A stretch of 63,175 nucleotides of DNA from the NCBI GenBank assembly GCA_003220495.1, contig QHSP01000043.1, positions 1 to 63,175 of the forward strand. Direction: 5' to 3'. This document shows positions 1 through 11,656 of this stretch, in pieces. This DNA is from Candidatus Rokuibacteriota bacterium (GTDB taxonomy: Bacteria > Methylomirabilota > Methylomirabilia > Rokubacteriales > CSP1-6). Numbering within the stretch: position 1 is the first letter of the stretch; every line of letters starts with the position of its first letter. The notes beneath the pieces are model-generated. The model saw nothing but the letters and a program-made list of their open reading frames with translations, had not been told where the DNA came from and did no database searches. A program made the translations under genes and the position numbers.

Positions 1-1642
1 GAACCGCGGCCGCGATGCCGTTGATGGTGACCGAGATCTCCAGGCCACCGGTCGCCACCGTCCCACGCACGAGCCGGAGCCCCGCGGGCACCGTGGCTCC
101 AGCCTCAGGCTCGACGAGCGCGATCCGGGACTGGCTGACCGTGAAGGTCTTGGACGCCGGTGTCGGATCGATGTTCCCCGCTCGATCGCGCGCGACGACC
201 TCGAATCTGTGCGCCCCGTCCGCGAGATCGGTGAGCGTCACAAGCCGCGCGTTCGCGAACTCGCCGAGCGGCTGGTTGTCGAGGCGCCACGCGAATCTCA
301 GGTCGTCCGGCGAAGTGACGTCGTCTGAGCCGGAGAACGAGAATACGGCGGCCGTTTCGCCGGTCGGGCTGGGGGGTCCGCTGAGCAGAGTGGTTTCGGG
401 TGGGACGTTGTCGTGTCTGACGGTCGCTTCGGCAGGCGCGCCGGTCAGGCCATCGCCACGGTGGCTGGTCGTGAAAATCTCCAGCGTGTTCTCGGCGTTC
501 AGCGCCAACGGGATCGCCAGCGCAAACCCTCCATCAGCTTCGCCTTGAGTCGTGAACAAGCTGCTCCCGCCGTCGACCCGCCCATCGAGTCGCGACTCGG
601 GCAGCGTCGTGCCGGTTACACGGATCGATGGCTCGTTCGTGATCGCCGCCAGCGGACCCAGTTCGGGTACTGGCGGCGCCAGGAACCGGAGGATCCGACC
701 CACGGATCCGTCGGCGACATAGAGGTTGCCGGCCGAGTCGAACGCAAGACCCTGCACGCGATCGAGCCCTCCCGCGAACACGTTGACCCGCCCCTCCGGG
801 TGTAGCTTCGCGATCGCGCGCTTGATCGGCTGTTCATCAACAGCGGGCTCTTGGGTGGTCACGAACAATGCCCCCAGACGATCTTGCGCCAGGGCCGTCG
901 GCTTCGTGAACCTGCCTGGAGCTCCCAGTGGCATCGGCGCCCCGGCACGGGCGCCGGGCAGGACCGGGATCTGGAACACGACGCCGCCAACTCTCGGCTC
1001 ACCGCGACGGCCGTCCGTCGCCGCGTAGAGGACGCCGTCGCCGGCCACGATGCCTCGCAGAGCGCGGAATCCGTCGGCGAAGATCGTGAGCGCGCCGGTC
1101 GAAGTCAGCGCCAGAACCACCTCGGGCTCCGCGGATTCGTCGTCGGGCTCGGGATCCGTTCCGCGCGTGAGCCGGCGGGCGGCAATGAACACAGTGGCGT
1201 CTTCCCCGACGTCGAGCCAGCGCGGCTGCTTGACCCCCGACACCAGAATAGTGCGGGAGCCACCCGCTTCGCGCCTGGTGATCCGGCCGGCGCGCTCCTC
1301 AGCGACGAGCAGGCGTCCTTCGAGATCTAAGGCAAGGCCGACCGGCCGGTCGAGTCCTCGCATCACGACGGTCGTGGACTGATCCCGAGCGATGCGTGTG
1401 ACGGTCCCGGCCGCGCGGTCGCTCACGTAGACCACGCCTTGAGAATCCACGGCGACGCCTCGCGGCTGGAGAAAGCCGCGCGCCCAGACGCTGACCGGTG
1501 CCAGAGCCGTCGGCGAGTTACCGCCTGCACTCGGCGCGTGTGCCGCGGCAGGTAAGAGCACCAGGAGACCCAGGCCCACGAGCCGCGCGGGCCATGAAAT
1601 GCGCGCTGACTGATTGACGGGTGCGCTCGCGATGTGGGGCAT
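1..1642 (-). CDS. Secreted NHL-type beta-propeller protein, 3' end outside window
   Basis: About 547 codons are visible and the frame is still open at the left edge, so the C-terminus is missing. The chosen ATG gives a short polar stretch and then a hydrophobic segment (LVGLGLLVLLPAAAHA), consistent with a Sec signal peptide. The body carries repeated blade-like motifs such as QPRGVAVDSQGVVYVSD, RPVGLALDLEGRLLVAE and QGLAFDSAGNLYVADG, typical of NHL/SMP-30-like propellers. It is followed by Ig-like segments (ETTLLSGPPSPTGE, DGAHRFEVVARDRAGNIDP). It is probably an exported or surface protein. The substrate cannot be told. No clear ribosome binding site precedes the ATG, so the start is uncertain. 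Confidence 0.8.
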   Translation of the reverse strand, partial: MPHIASAPVNQSARISWPARLVGLGLLVLLPAAAHAPSAGGNSPTALAPVSVWARGFLQPRGVAVDSQGVVYVSDRAAGTVTRIARDQSTTVVMRGLDRPVGLALDLEGRLLVAEERAGRITRREAGGSRTILVSGVKQPRWLDVGEDATVFIAARRLTRGTDPEPDDESAEPEVVLALTSTGALTIFADGFRALRGIVAGDGVLYAATDGRRGEPRVGGVVFQIPVLPGARAGAPMPLGAPGRFTKPTALAQDRLGALFVTTQEPAVDEQPIKRAIAKLHPEGRVNVFAGGLDRVQGLAFDSAGNLYVADGSVGRILRFLAPPVPELGPLAAITNEPSIRVTGTTLPESRLDGRVDGGSSLFTTQGEADGGFALAIPLALNAENTLEIFTTSHRGDGLTGAPAEATVRHDNVPPETTLLSGPPSPTGETAAVFSFSGSDDVTSPDDLRFAWRLDNQPLGEFANARLVTLTDLADGAHRFEVVARDRAGNIDPTPASKTFTVSQSRIALVEPEAGATVPAGLRLVRGTVATGGLEISVTINGIAAAV

Positions 1643-1736
1643 GCGCGAGCAAGGTGCAGCGACGATGCCAGACGACGACTCGATGAACGACGTCGACTAG
1701 AGCGCGATTCGCGCCGTCACCTCTGGCGGAGCCTCA

Positions 1737-1764
1737 CGCTCTGCCCAAAGTCATGGGCAGAGTG
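1737..1764. terminator. Strong hairpin in gap between two minus-strand genes
   Basis: A perfect 9-bp inverted repeat (CTCTGCCCA / TGGGCAGAG) with a 6-nt loop extends to about 11 bp with one G.U pair. It lies 31-58 nt beyond the stop of the enolase-superfamily gene on the minus strand. There is no U-tract, so it may be a rho-dependent or processing hairpin rather than a classical intrinsic terminator. The rest of the 1643-1794 gap shows nothing else. Confidence 0.5.
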
Positions 1765-1794
1765 CCCAGCGTGCGAGACGCCGAACGCGAGCTC

Positions 1795-3033
1795 TCACCT
1801 CGGCCGCGCGGCCATCTGCCCCGGATCCATCCCGTAGAAGAGCTGCGGCCCGCCATCACCCGGGCGCGGCCAGGGATGCTCGCGCAGCACGCGCTCGTCG
1901 ATGTCGGTGCCCCAGCCCGGCGCGTCGGTCAGCCAGATGTGGCCCTCGCGGATCACCGGCGGGCGCGTGACGAGCGGGCCCTTCCACGGCACGTCGTCGA
2001 TGTCGATCTCCATGATGCGCACGTTCGGGAGCACCGCGCAGAGGTGCAAGGAGTGCAGATCGGCCAGGTGGCTATAGTAGTTGTGCGGGGCGACGTTGAT
2101 CTCGCACGCCTCCGCCAGCCGCCCGATCTGGACAGACTGCGAGAAGCCGTTCCACGGCACGTCGATGATCGCCACGTCGACCGCGTGGCGCTCGAGGAAC
2201 GGCCGGTACTGGCGCAAGGTCACCAGGCTCTCGCACGAGGCCAGGCGGGTCGACGTCGACTGCTTGATCTGCAGCAGCGCGTCCGGGTCCCAGTTGTCGT
2301 ACTCGACCCACTGCATGTCGTATTTCTCGAGCAGCTTGGCGATCCGCAGCACGCCCTCGGTGCGGAAGTTGTAGTTCAGATCGAGACAGAGCCCCACCTT
2401 CGGGCCGACGGCCTCGCGGAACGTGCCAATCAGCCGGTCGATCGCGTCGAGAATCTCGACCGTCGGGGCGCCGTCGGTCGTGTTGATGCCGCTGGCGAAT
2501 CCGGGGAAGTACACGGTCGCTGGCTCGCCCGGGATCACCATGTTGGTCTTGAGCGCGGTGAAGCCGCGCTTCACCACCTCGCGCCCGAGCGCCGCGATGT
2601 CGTCGTAGGTCTTCAGCGGCGGCGTCCCTAAGAATGTTCCCATGCGCGCGCGCGTCGTCCCGCAGTGCGACCAGTAGAGGCGCATGCGATCGCGCATCGG
2701 GCCGCCGAAGAGCTCGTAGACGGGCACGCCGAGGGCCTTGGCCTTGATGTCCCACAAGGCCAGCTCGATGCCGGCCATCGCCTTGTGTGACACCCCGCCG
2801 CTGTTCTGGCGCATGCGCCGCAACATGTCCCAGTAGAGGCGCTCGACGGGCCGCGGGTCCTGTCCGATCAGAAGATCGGCCACGTCGCGGACCGAGCCGG
2901 CGATGCCGTGGGGGCTCCGGTTGTCGCTGCACTCCCCCCAGCCGACCAGGCCGTCGTCAGTCTCGATGCGCACGAACGTCCACGGCCGCCAGCCGCCGTC
3001 GCAATGCAGCGCTTCGACCCGCGCGATTTTCAT
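1795..3033 (-). CDS. Mandelate racemase/muconate-lactonizing (enolase superfamily) protein
   Basis: The 412-aa product has the enolase-superfamily two-domain layout: an N-terminal capping domain (VRIETDDGLVGWGECSDNR) and a TIM barrel. Candidate metal ligands are the Asp in LCLDLNYN, the Glu in WVEYD and the Glu in SCESL. A general-base His sits in NVAPHNYYSHL, as in sugar-acid dehydratases of the galactonate dehydratase type. The D-x-H motif of the classical D-galactonate dehydratases reads D-L-N here, so the exact reaction is uncertain. The ATG at 3033 was chosen because the protein begins MKIARVEALH as in relatives, and because it lies 10 nt after the upstream LLM gene. The pair therefore looks like an operon, probably for acid-sugar or aromatic-acid breakdown. 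Confidence 0.85.
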   Translation of the reverse strand: MKIARVEALHCDGGWRPWTFVRIETDDGLVGWGECSDNRSPHGIAGSVRDVADLLIGQDPRPVERLYWDMLRRMRQNSGGVSHKAMAGIELALWDIKAKALGVPVYELFGGPMRDRMRLYWSHCGTTRARMGTFLGTPPLKTYDDIAALGREVVKRGFTALKTNMVIPGEPATVYFPGFASGINTTDGAPTVEILDAIDRLIGTFREAVGPKVGLCLDLNYNFRTEGVLRIAKLLEKYDMQWVEYDNWDPDALLQIKQSTSTRLASCESLVTLRQYRPFLERHAVDVAIIDVPWNGFSQSVQIGRLAEACEINVAPHNYYSHLADLHSLHLCAVLPNVRIMEIDIDDVPWKGPLVTRPPVIREGHIWLTDAPGWGTDIDERVLREHPWPRPGDGGPQLFYGMDPGQMAARPR

Positions 3034-3043
3034 GGCCGCCGCC

Positions 3044-3904
3044 TCACGCCGTCTGAAGGCCGAGCGCGCGCCCGGTCTCGGCAGCGAAGCGCACGAGCTC
3101 CGCGGCATCCATCTCGGGGCGCGGCCGCAAGATCAGGCGATCGACGCCGGCCGCGGCGTAGGCGTCGATGGTCGCCTTGTCCGGCACGTCGTAGCCCGGC
3201 GGCGTGATGCTGATCTCGAGGCGGCCGAGCTCCGCCGGTCGCGAGTGCTTCTTGGCGGCTTCGCGCAGCGAGGCGAGAACCTTCTGCGTGTCGTCCACGC
3301 TCATGCCGAAACCGTACCAGCCGTGGCCCTGCATCACCGCGCGGCGGTACGCCGGTGCCGTGCGCCCGCCGACGACGATCGGCGGCGTCGGGGTCTGCAC
3401 CGGGCGCGGCATCGCCTGCACGCCGTCGAACGACACGTACGGGCCGCGATACGACGGCTTGGGCTGCGTCCACACCGCGCGCATCGCCGCCAGGTAGTCA
3501 TCGGCCACGCGCCCGCGCTCGGCGAACGGCGCGCCGACCGAGCGCATCTCGGGCTCGCACCAGCCCACGCCGAGCCCGAAGATCAGCCGGCCGTTCGAGA
3601 GCACGTCGAGCGAGGCGAGCTGCTTGGCGAGCACCAGCGCCTGGCGCTGCGGCAGGATGATCACGCCCGTGGCCAGGCGAATGCGCGTGGTGTGCGCGGC
3701 CAGGAACGTCAGGGCCACGATCGGATCGAGCAGCCGCATATCCGGCGCCATCGGCCGGCCGGCCACCGGCGGGTCGGGCAGCACCACGTGGTCAGCCACC
3801 CAGAGCGATTCGAACCCGGCGGCTTCGGCCGCCCAGCCGATGCGCGCGGCGGCGTCGGGATAGCCGCAGGTGTGGAGATTGACGGAGTGCAGTCCGAATT
3901 TCAT
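3044..3904 (-). CDS. LLM-class F420/FMN-dependent oxidoreductase (TIGR03619-like)
   Basis: The 286-aa product has the bacterial luciferase-like TIM-barrel signature: MKFGLHSVNL start, AAEAAGFESLWVADHVVLP, LATGVIILPQRQALVLAKQ, GRLIFGLGVGWCEPE and TPPIVVGGRTAPA. The family uses F420 or FMN to oxidise or reduce small substrates in the cytoplasm. The substrate is unknown. AAAGGA lies upstream of the ATG. It is the first gene of a two-gene unit with the enolase-superfamily gene. It is one of four LLM proteins in the window and is closest in style to the one at 37068. Confidence 0.85.
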   Translation of the reverse strand: MKFGLHSVNLHTCGYPDAAARIGWAAEAAGFESLWVADHVVLPDPPVAGRPMAPDMRLLDPIVALTFLAAHTTRIRLATGVIILPQRQALVLAKQLASLDVLSNGRLIFGLGVGWCEPEMRSVGAPFAERGRVADDYLAAMRAVWTQPKPSYRGPYVSFDGVQAMPRPVQTPTPPIVVGGRTAPAYRRAVMQGHGWYGFGMSVDDTQKVLASLREAAKKHSRPAELGRLEISITPPGYDVPDKATIDAYAAAGVDRLILRPRPEMDAAELVRFAAETGRALGLQTA

Positions 3905-3993
3905 GGCGTGTCCTTTCGCTTGCGCAGTCTCGTCGCGCGCTGCGCGTCGCCCGTCGCGGGCGGGACGTAGTCTATCAGGTGGTATTGCGCGCT

Positions 3994-4034
3994 GCAGGCG
4001 GCCGCGGGGCTGGGGCCCCGCCCGCCGAGGCGCG
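3994..4034. repeat. Palindromic GC-rich intergenic repeat, copy A
   Basis: This is a hairpin-forming element with stem GCGGGGC (4004-4010), loop TGGG and stem GCCCCGC (4015-4021), plus flanking GGCGG/CCGCC arms and a GAGGCGCG tail. A closely related copy lies at 11521-11562, and the left half recurs 65 bp downstream at 4051. It sits between the LLM start and the subtilase stop. It resembles REP-type elements by position and structure. Confidence 0.6.
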
Positions 4035-4050
4035 CCTACAATTCTGGTCG

Positions 4051-4080
4051 TGCGCGCTGCAGGCGGCCGCGGGGCTGGGA
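4051..4080. repeat. Palindromic intergenic repeat, copy B (left half only)
   Basis: The 29 bases TGCGCGCTGCAG...GGGGCTGGG match positions 3986-4014 exactly, but the right arm of the hairpin is absent. It lies 12 nt past the stop of the subtilase gene on the minus strand. The rest of 3905-4091 shows only the two repeat copies. Confidence 0.6.
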
Positions 4081-4091
4081 CCTGAAGGGGT

Positions 4092-7381
<3,290 letters not shown>

Positions 7382-7385
<4 letters not shown>

Positions 7386-7831
7386 CGCGACGGATTCTCG
7401 GCGACGAACGTCACCGAATCGTCAACCCGGGCGAGTTTGATCAGATGGAAAGGCTGGGTCAGCGCCTGGGTCTGCATGGCCGAGGGGTCGGGGTGCCTGG
7501 TCCGATAGCGGATCGAGAGGCCCGCGTCGGTGCGCTCGATCTGCGTCACCTCGATCGCGTAGCCTCCCGTCGGGCGCTCGCCCATGAAGAGGGCGACGAC
7601 CATATCGCGCGAGAAGTCGACCGACGGCGGCGGGGGAGGCGCGCTCGGTGCCCGCATGTGGCGGCTCCAGAGCGCGGTCCACTCGTTCTGGCTGCGAACG
7701 ACGATCTGGGTCGGCTGACCGACGCCGCTGGCGAGCCCCTTCGCCAAGGTCGAAAACGGCACCGTCACGGCGACGGCCGCGCCGGCGGTGCACGAAGCGA
7801 GCAGCAGCACGAAGCTCGCGACGCAGCGCAT
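7382..7831 (-). CDS. PrcB-like protease complex subunit
   Basis: The 149-aa exported protein has a signal peptide [19 protein letters not shown], with a Cys that might also act as a lipidation site. The single C-terminal domain resembles the PrcB C-terminal family ([36 protein letters not shown]). In Treponema denticola PrcB binds and stabilises the subtilisin-family protease PrtP (dentilisin); this is known of the family. Here the gene directly precedes, and overlaps by 4 nt, an S8 protease gene, which supports the same partnership. The start ATG has TAAGGA immediately upstream, which is closer than ideal. Confidence 0.8.
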
Positions 7832-7881
7832 TCCTTACATCCATTGTAGGGTGCGAGGACCGAGATCCGTATGGAACGGGT

Positions 7882-7913
7882 GGTAGTGGCCCGGCGCGGG
7901 CCGAGCCACTACC
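7882..7913. terminator. Terminator-like hairpin after the small 67-aa gene
   Basis: An inverted repeat GGTAGTGGC (7882-7890) / GCCACTACC (7905-7913) encloses a second nested GC-rich stem. It lies 19-50 nt beyond the stop of the minus-strand small gene ending at 7932, and before the prcB-like gene. No U-tract is visible. Confidence 0.5.
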
Positions 7914-7931
7914 CGAGGGTATAGCCCTGGA

Positions 7932-8135
7932 CTATGGCTGGATACCGAGCATCGTCATCGTGCCCGTGGCGGTCTTCTGGGCCTCGGCCATCTTCCCGTC
8001 TTTGCACATCTTGTAGATCTCGTCGACGTCCTGCCGGGCTTTCCAGCCTGCCTCGTCCACGCGGATGCCGGCCTCGGCGTTGATCTTGGCGATCCACTTG
8101 TCACAGTCGCTCACCATCGGCGCCTGCTGAGCCAT
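7932..8135 (-). CDS. Small hypothetical protein, 67 aa
   Basis: I do not recognise this protein. It is a mixed helical sequence with two cysteines (VSDCDKWIAKINAEAG ... EIYKMCKDGKMAEAQ), and the pair could form a disulfide. An in-frame TAG 51 nt upstream of the ATG rules out a longer signal peptide in the same frame. It follows the frameshifted small gene by 55 nt on the same strand and is followed by a hairpin. Codon use (third-position GC) fits a real gene. Confidence 0.5.
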   Translation of the reverse strand: MAQQAPMVSDCDKWIAKINAEAGIRVDEAGWKARQDVDEIYKMCKDGKMAEAQKTATGTMTMLGIQP

Positions 8136-8190
8136 CGCCGCCGCCGAGTCCCGCTGCGACGCAGCTGCGAGGCGCGCCGGCGGTCGCTAG

Positions 8191-8479
8191 TTAGGAGGCG
8201 AGAGAGGGAGGAGCGCGATCCTGGACAGGACGGAGCGGTTCGACCTCAACGTCGAAGCATCGGCTGACGACGATCCCGGCGCCCGTCGGTTGCGGCGCCG
8301 CGATCCCCGCCGGGCCGTGATCGATGGTGGCGACCAGCGGCTGGTCGACCGGCGTGATGGCGTCCATCGCGCCGACGGACTGCGCGGCGACGAAGCCGCC
8401 GCCGAACGAGAGCCCAAAGAGGAGCGGCGCCAGAAAGCCCGCCGCGAGACGACGCGAGGGTCGGCGTCAACCTCGTCAT
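8191..8479 (-). pseudogene. Frameshifted small secreted protein
   Basis: An ATG lying 7 nt after the stop of the upstream ABC permease opens a frame reading MTRLTPTLASSR, which then degenerates. The adjacent frame reads LAAGFLAPLLFGLSFGGGFV and AAQSVGAMDAITPVDQPLV and runs to TAA at 8191. Joined, they give a textbook signal peptide ending AAQ and a mature protein of about 60 aa with one Cys. The second frame has a stop upstream and no start codon of its own. The two halves meet around the GC-rich tract near 8440. This is either a pseudogene or a one-base sequence error. The function is unknown. Confidence 0.6.
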
Positions 8480-8486
8480 GGCTCCC

Positions 8487-9308
8487 TCAGCCCTTCACCG
8501 CGCCCGCGGTCAGCCCCTGAACCATGTACTTGTGCAGATAGATATACACGACGATCACCGGCAGCGACGCCAGGGCGGCCGCCGCCATCAGCTGGCCCCA
8601 GAACGCGAAGTCGGAGACGACGAACTCCGACAGACCCACGGGCAAGGTCTTCAGGCTGTCGTCGGCGATGAAGATCAGGGCATAGAGGAACTCGTTCCAG
8701 GACAAGGTGAAGCAGAACAGGCCCGCCGCCAGGAGGCCCGGCGCGGCCAGCGGCAGCACCACGCGCACCATCGCCTGCAATCGCGTCGCGCCATCGACCA
8801 GCGCCGCTTCCTCCAGCTCGCGCGGGATCGAGCGGAAGAACCCCATCAGCAGCCACGTCACGAACGGGACCAGGAAGGTCGGGTACGCGAGGATCAAGGT
8901 GCCGAGCGAGTTCGTGTAGCCGAGGCCGATGAAGGTCCGGTAGAGCGGGATGAACATCAGCCCGGGCGGGACGAGATAGGTGATGAGCACGATGGCGCCG
9001 AAGGTCCGGCGTCCGGGAAACGAGAGCCGCGTCAGCGAATAGGCGCCGGCGGTGCCGATGGCGAGCGAGAGCAGGGTGCTCGCGATGGCGGTGATGGCGC
9101 TGTTTCGAATCCACAACGCGAAGCGACTCTCCTCGAAGAGGTAGACGTAGTTGTCGACGGTGAACGGCCGCGGCACGTACACGCTCTCCGAGAGGAGGAT
9201 CTGGCGCCCGGTCTTGAACGAGGTCGCGACGATCCAGTACATCGGCACGAAGACGATGGCGAGGATGAGCGCCAGCACCGCCCAGCGCGCGAGCGTGGCG
9301 CCCCGCAT
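8487..9308 (-). CDS. Carbohydrate ABC transporter permease, MalG type
   Basis: The 273-aa inner-membrane permease has six predicted membrane segments and the cytoplasmic EAA loop (RELEEAALVDGATRLQAM) that docks the ATPase. The N-terminus is typical of the UgpE/MalG group (FVPMYWIVATSFK). The ATG at 9308 lies 2 nt after the stop of the MalF-type gene, so the three importer genes form one minus-strand operon. A longer upstream frame exists, but it runs inside the MalF gene and is not credible. Confidence 0.9.
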   Translation of the reverse strand: MRGATLARWAVLALILAIVFVPMYWIVATSFKTGRQILLSESVYVPRPFTVDNYVYLFEESRFALWIRNSAITAIASTLLSLAIGTAGAYSLTRLSFPGRRTFGAIVLITYLVPPGLMFIPLYRTFIGLGYTNSLGTLILAYPTFLVPFVTWLLMGFFRSIPRELEEAALVDGATRLQAMVRVVLPLAAPGLLAAGLFCFTLSWNEFLYALIFIADDSLKTLPVGLSEFVVSDFAFWGQLMAAAALASLPVIVVYIYLHKYMVQGLTAGAVKG

Positions 9309-9310
9309 CG

Positions 9311-10195
9311 TCACTCCTCTTCCCGGTGCAGGTACCGCACGACCGCCACGATGAGCAGCGCGACCAGCGGCAGCGAGGCCATCGACGCGGCCATGGCCAG
9401 GCCCCAGCGCTGCGACATGATGCCGAGCTCGTAGCTGTAGGTGGCGAAGATGTGCGTGGCCGCCCCGGGTCCGCCGCGCGTCATGATGTACACGATGTTG
9501 AAGTCGTTCAGGGTGACGATCGTGCTGAGCAGGGTCACCACCGCGACCACGCCCTTGATGCTCGGCAACGTGATGCGCCAGAACTTCTCCCAGCTCCCGG
9601 CGCCGTCCACCGCGGCGGCGTCGTAGAGCTCCTGGGGCACCGTCTGCATGGCGGCCAGGAACGACACGCCGAAGAACGGAAAGCCACGCCAGACGTTGGC
9701 CGTGATGACCGATGCCATGGCCAGGGTGGGATCGCCGAGCCAGTGCACGCCGCTCCTCACCGCCCCGACGTCGATCAGCGCCACGTTGATGAGCCCGCGG
9801 AAGAGGTCCATCAGCCATTTCCACGTGAGCGCGATGACCACGGTGGGGATCACCCAGGGCAGCAGCAGGATGCCGCGGATGAACTGGTTGCCACGCACGA
9901 CGTTGTGCAGGGCCAGCGCCATGGCCATACCGATCACGAGCTTCACGACGATCGAGCCGACGGTGAAGGCGGCGCTGTTCCAGGCGACGATGCGAAAGCG
10001 CCCGCTCTCGAGGAGCGCTTCGTAGTTTCTGAGCCCCACGAAATGCGCCGGATAGCCCACCGTCTTCTCGGTGAGGCTCAGGTAGATCGCCGAAAGGAAC
10101 GGGTACGCGACGAGCGCGCCGAGGAACATCGCGACGGGAGCGATGAGGGCGTAACCCAGCAGTCGCTCCCGGTGGCGATCGGTCAGCACATTCAC
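9311..10195 (-). CDS. Carbohydrate ABC transporter permease, MalF type
   Basis: The 294-aa permease has six membrane segments and the EAA loop QELYDAAAVDGAGSWEKF. It pairs with the MalG-type protein to form the membrane channel. The GTG start overlaps the stop of the binding-protein gene (GTGA), indicating translational coupling. Substrate specificity cannot be read from the sequence. Confidence 0.9.
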   Translation of the reverse strand: MNVLTDRHRERLLGYALIAPVAMFLGALVAYPFLSAIYLSLTEKTVGYPAHFVGLRNYEALLESGRFRIVAWNSAAFTVGSIVVKLVIGMAMALALHNVVRGNQFIRGILLLPWVIPTVVIALTWKWLMDLFRGLINVALIDVGAVRSGVHWLGDPTLAMASVITANVWRGFPFFGVSFLAAMQTVPQELYDAAAVDGAGSWEKFWRITLPSIKGVVAVVTLLSTIVTLNDFNIVYIMTRGGPGAATHIFATYSYELGIMSQRWGLAMAASMASLPLVALLIVAVVRYLHREEE

Positions 10196-11487
10196 TTCAC
10201 CGGGAGGCGGTCGTAGATCTCCTTGATCCGCTTGTTGGCTTCGTCGATGGCCGCTTCGGGCGTCACCTTGTCGACGATCACGCGCGTGATCATGTCCGTG
10301 AGCACGTTACCGGAGACCACCTCCGCCGCCGCCGGGGTCGTCGGGCCCGGCCAGCCGACTGGATGGCCCTGCTTCACCGTGTCGACGATGATCTTTCCGC
10401 CGGGCGTGTTCCAGTACGGATCGTCGAGCGGCTTGGCGAAGAGCGGCACCATCTGGCGGAACGATCCCGACATGTATTTCACGAAGTTCTCGCGGGCCAT
10501 CACGCACCCGATGAGCGCCTTGGCCTCCTTCGGTGACTTGCCGTCCGTCGGCACCGCCCAGTTCATCACGAACGTGAGCGCGAGATTGCGGCCGGCGGGC
10601 CCCTTGGGCATGACCTTGATCGCCGTGTCCTTGAGGAGCGGGTGCTGGGTCGACTCTTCCTGGTAGAGGATGCTCGGCCCGTTCGGCGTGAACGTGATCT
10701 TGCCGGCCATGAACGCTTCGTTGTTTGTCGCGCCGGACCACGAGAGATAGTCGAAGGCCGAGGTCTTGTCGGCGAGATAGGCTCGCGTCACGACCTTGAG
10801 CGCCTCGACCCCCGCCGCCTTCGGAATGCCCGTGAACTTGCCGCTCTTGTCGACCCAGGCGGCGCCGTAGCTCCAGAACAGGCTCATGGCCGGATCGTAG
10901 CCGTCGCCGGTGCGATTCCACGGAAAGCCGTTGGGATACTCCTGCACGCCCGCCTTCTTGACCTTCTCGGAGACTTTCTGGATGTCCTCCCACGTATCGG
11001 GGGCCTCGGCTCCCACCTTGGTGAGGATGTCGGGTCGATAGAAGAGAACGAGGGGGATCGCGTAATGCGGCACCGCGTAGTATTTCCCGCCGAACTTCAC
11101 CGCGCCGTCGGCGTTGGGCAAGATCGTCCCGAGCTCCTTCGCGGCCGCGGCCACCACGTCCGACACGTCGGCGAGCCGTCCCAGGTTCGCGAGGCGCGCC
11201 GGCCCGACCGCGTCGAGCTCCGCGATGTCCGGCAACGTCTTCGACTCGATCGCCGCGGTGAACTTCGTCCACATGTCGTCGAAGGTGTAGGTCTGGATCG
11301 CGAGCTCGACGCCGGCCTTCTTTGCGCACTCCTGCGCGTTGGTGTCGAGAATCTTGTCCGCGGGCGGAATGTACGTCTTGAGCCGCCAAAGACTCAGCTT
11401 GCCCGCCGCGGCCGGCGGCTCGGGCATCGGCACGAGAACGGTGGTCAACGCGATCAGTACCGCGAGCTTCTTTGCCAGCGTCCCCAT
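10192..11487 (-). CDS. Extracellular solute-binding protein, family 1 (sugar type)
   Basis: The 431-aa protein has a signal peptide (KKLAVLIALTTVLVPMPEPPAAAG) and the two-lobe periplasmic binding fold of family 1 (DNAQECAKKAGVELAIQ, DIAELDAVGPARL, YYAVPHYAIPLVLFYRPD, NGFPWNRTGDGYDPAMSLF). It captures a sugar or polyol for the MalF/MalG-type permeases downstream. GAGGAG precedes the ATG. It is the first gene of the operon. No ATPase gene is present nearby. Confidence 0.9.
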   Translation of the reverse strand: MGTLAKKLAVLIALTTVLVPMPEPPAAAGKLSLWRLKTYIPPADKILDTNAQECAKKAGVELAIQTYTFDDMWTKFTAAIESKTLPDIAELDAVGPARLANLGRLADVSDVVAAAAKELGTILPNADGAVKFGGKYYAVPHYAIPLVLFYRPDILTKVGAEAPDTWEDIQKVSEKVKKAGVQEYPNGFPWNRTGDGYDPAMSLFWSYGAAWVDKSGKFTGIPKAAGVEALKVVTRAYLADKTSAFDYLSWSGATNNEAFMAGKITFTPNGPSILYQEESTQHPLLKDTAIKVMPKGPAGRNLALTFVMNWAVPTDGKSPKEAKALIGCVMARENFVKYMSGSFRQMVPLFAKPLDDPYWNTPGGKIIVDTVKQGHPVGWPGPTTPAAAEVVSGNVLTDMITRVIVDKVTPEAAIDEANKRIKEIYDRLPVK

Positions 11488-11520
11488 GCGCTCCTCCTCT
11501 GATAGGGTGTGTTACGTGCC

Positions 11521-11562
11521 GCAGGCCGCCGCGGGGCTGGGGCCCCGCCGGCCGAGGTGCGG
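11521..11562. repeat. Palindromic GC-rich intergenic repeat, copy C
   Basis: This is the same hairpin core as at 4004-4021: GCGGGGC (11531-11537), TGGG, GCCCCGC (11542-11548), with similar flanks (GCAGG on the left, GCCGAGG on the right). It sits between the divergent solute-binding-protein and amidohydrolase genes, so it lies 5' of both and cannot be a terminator for either. The rest of 11488-11656 shows no other feature. Confidence 0.6.
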
Positions 11563-11656
11563 CGATGAAGGTGCGGGCGCTGCCGGCCGTGACGGCGGTC
11601 GCCCACGTCTAGCAGCGACGTCGCGAAGGTGTCAAGGCAAAAAGGGAGGGCGCCTC

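Noticed and set aside
2072-2932. Long alternative frames over the enolase-superfamily gene on both strands
   Set aside because: They are low-complexity Arg/Ala/Gly sequence, whereas the annotated frame carries complete enolase-superfamily motifs.
8246-8479. 77-aa frame from ATG 8479 as an intact gene
   Set aside because: After the first 12 residues it becomes Arg-rich noise, while the neighbouring frame continues a signal peptide, so it is treated as frameshifted.
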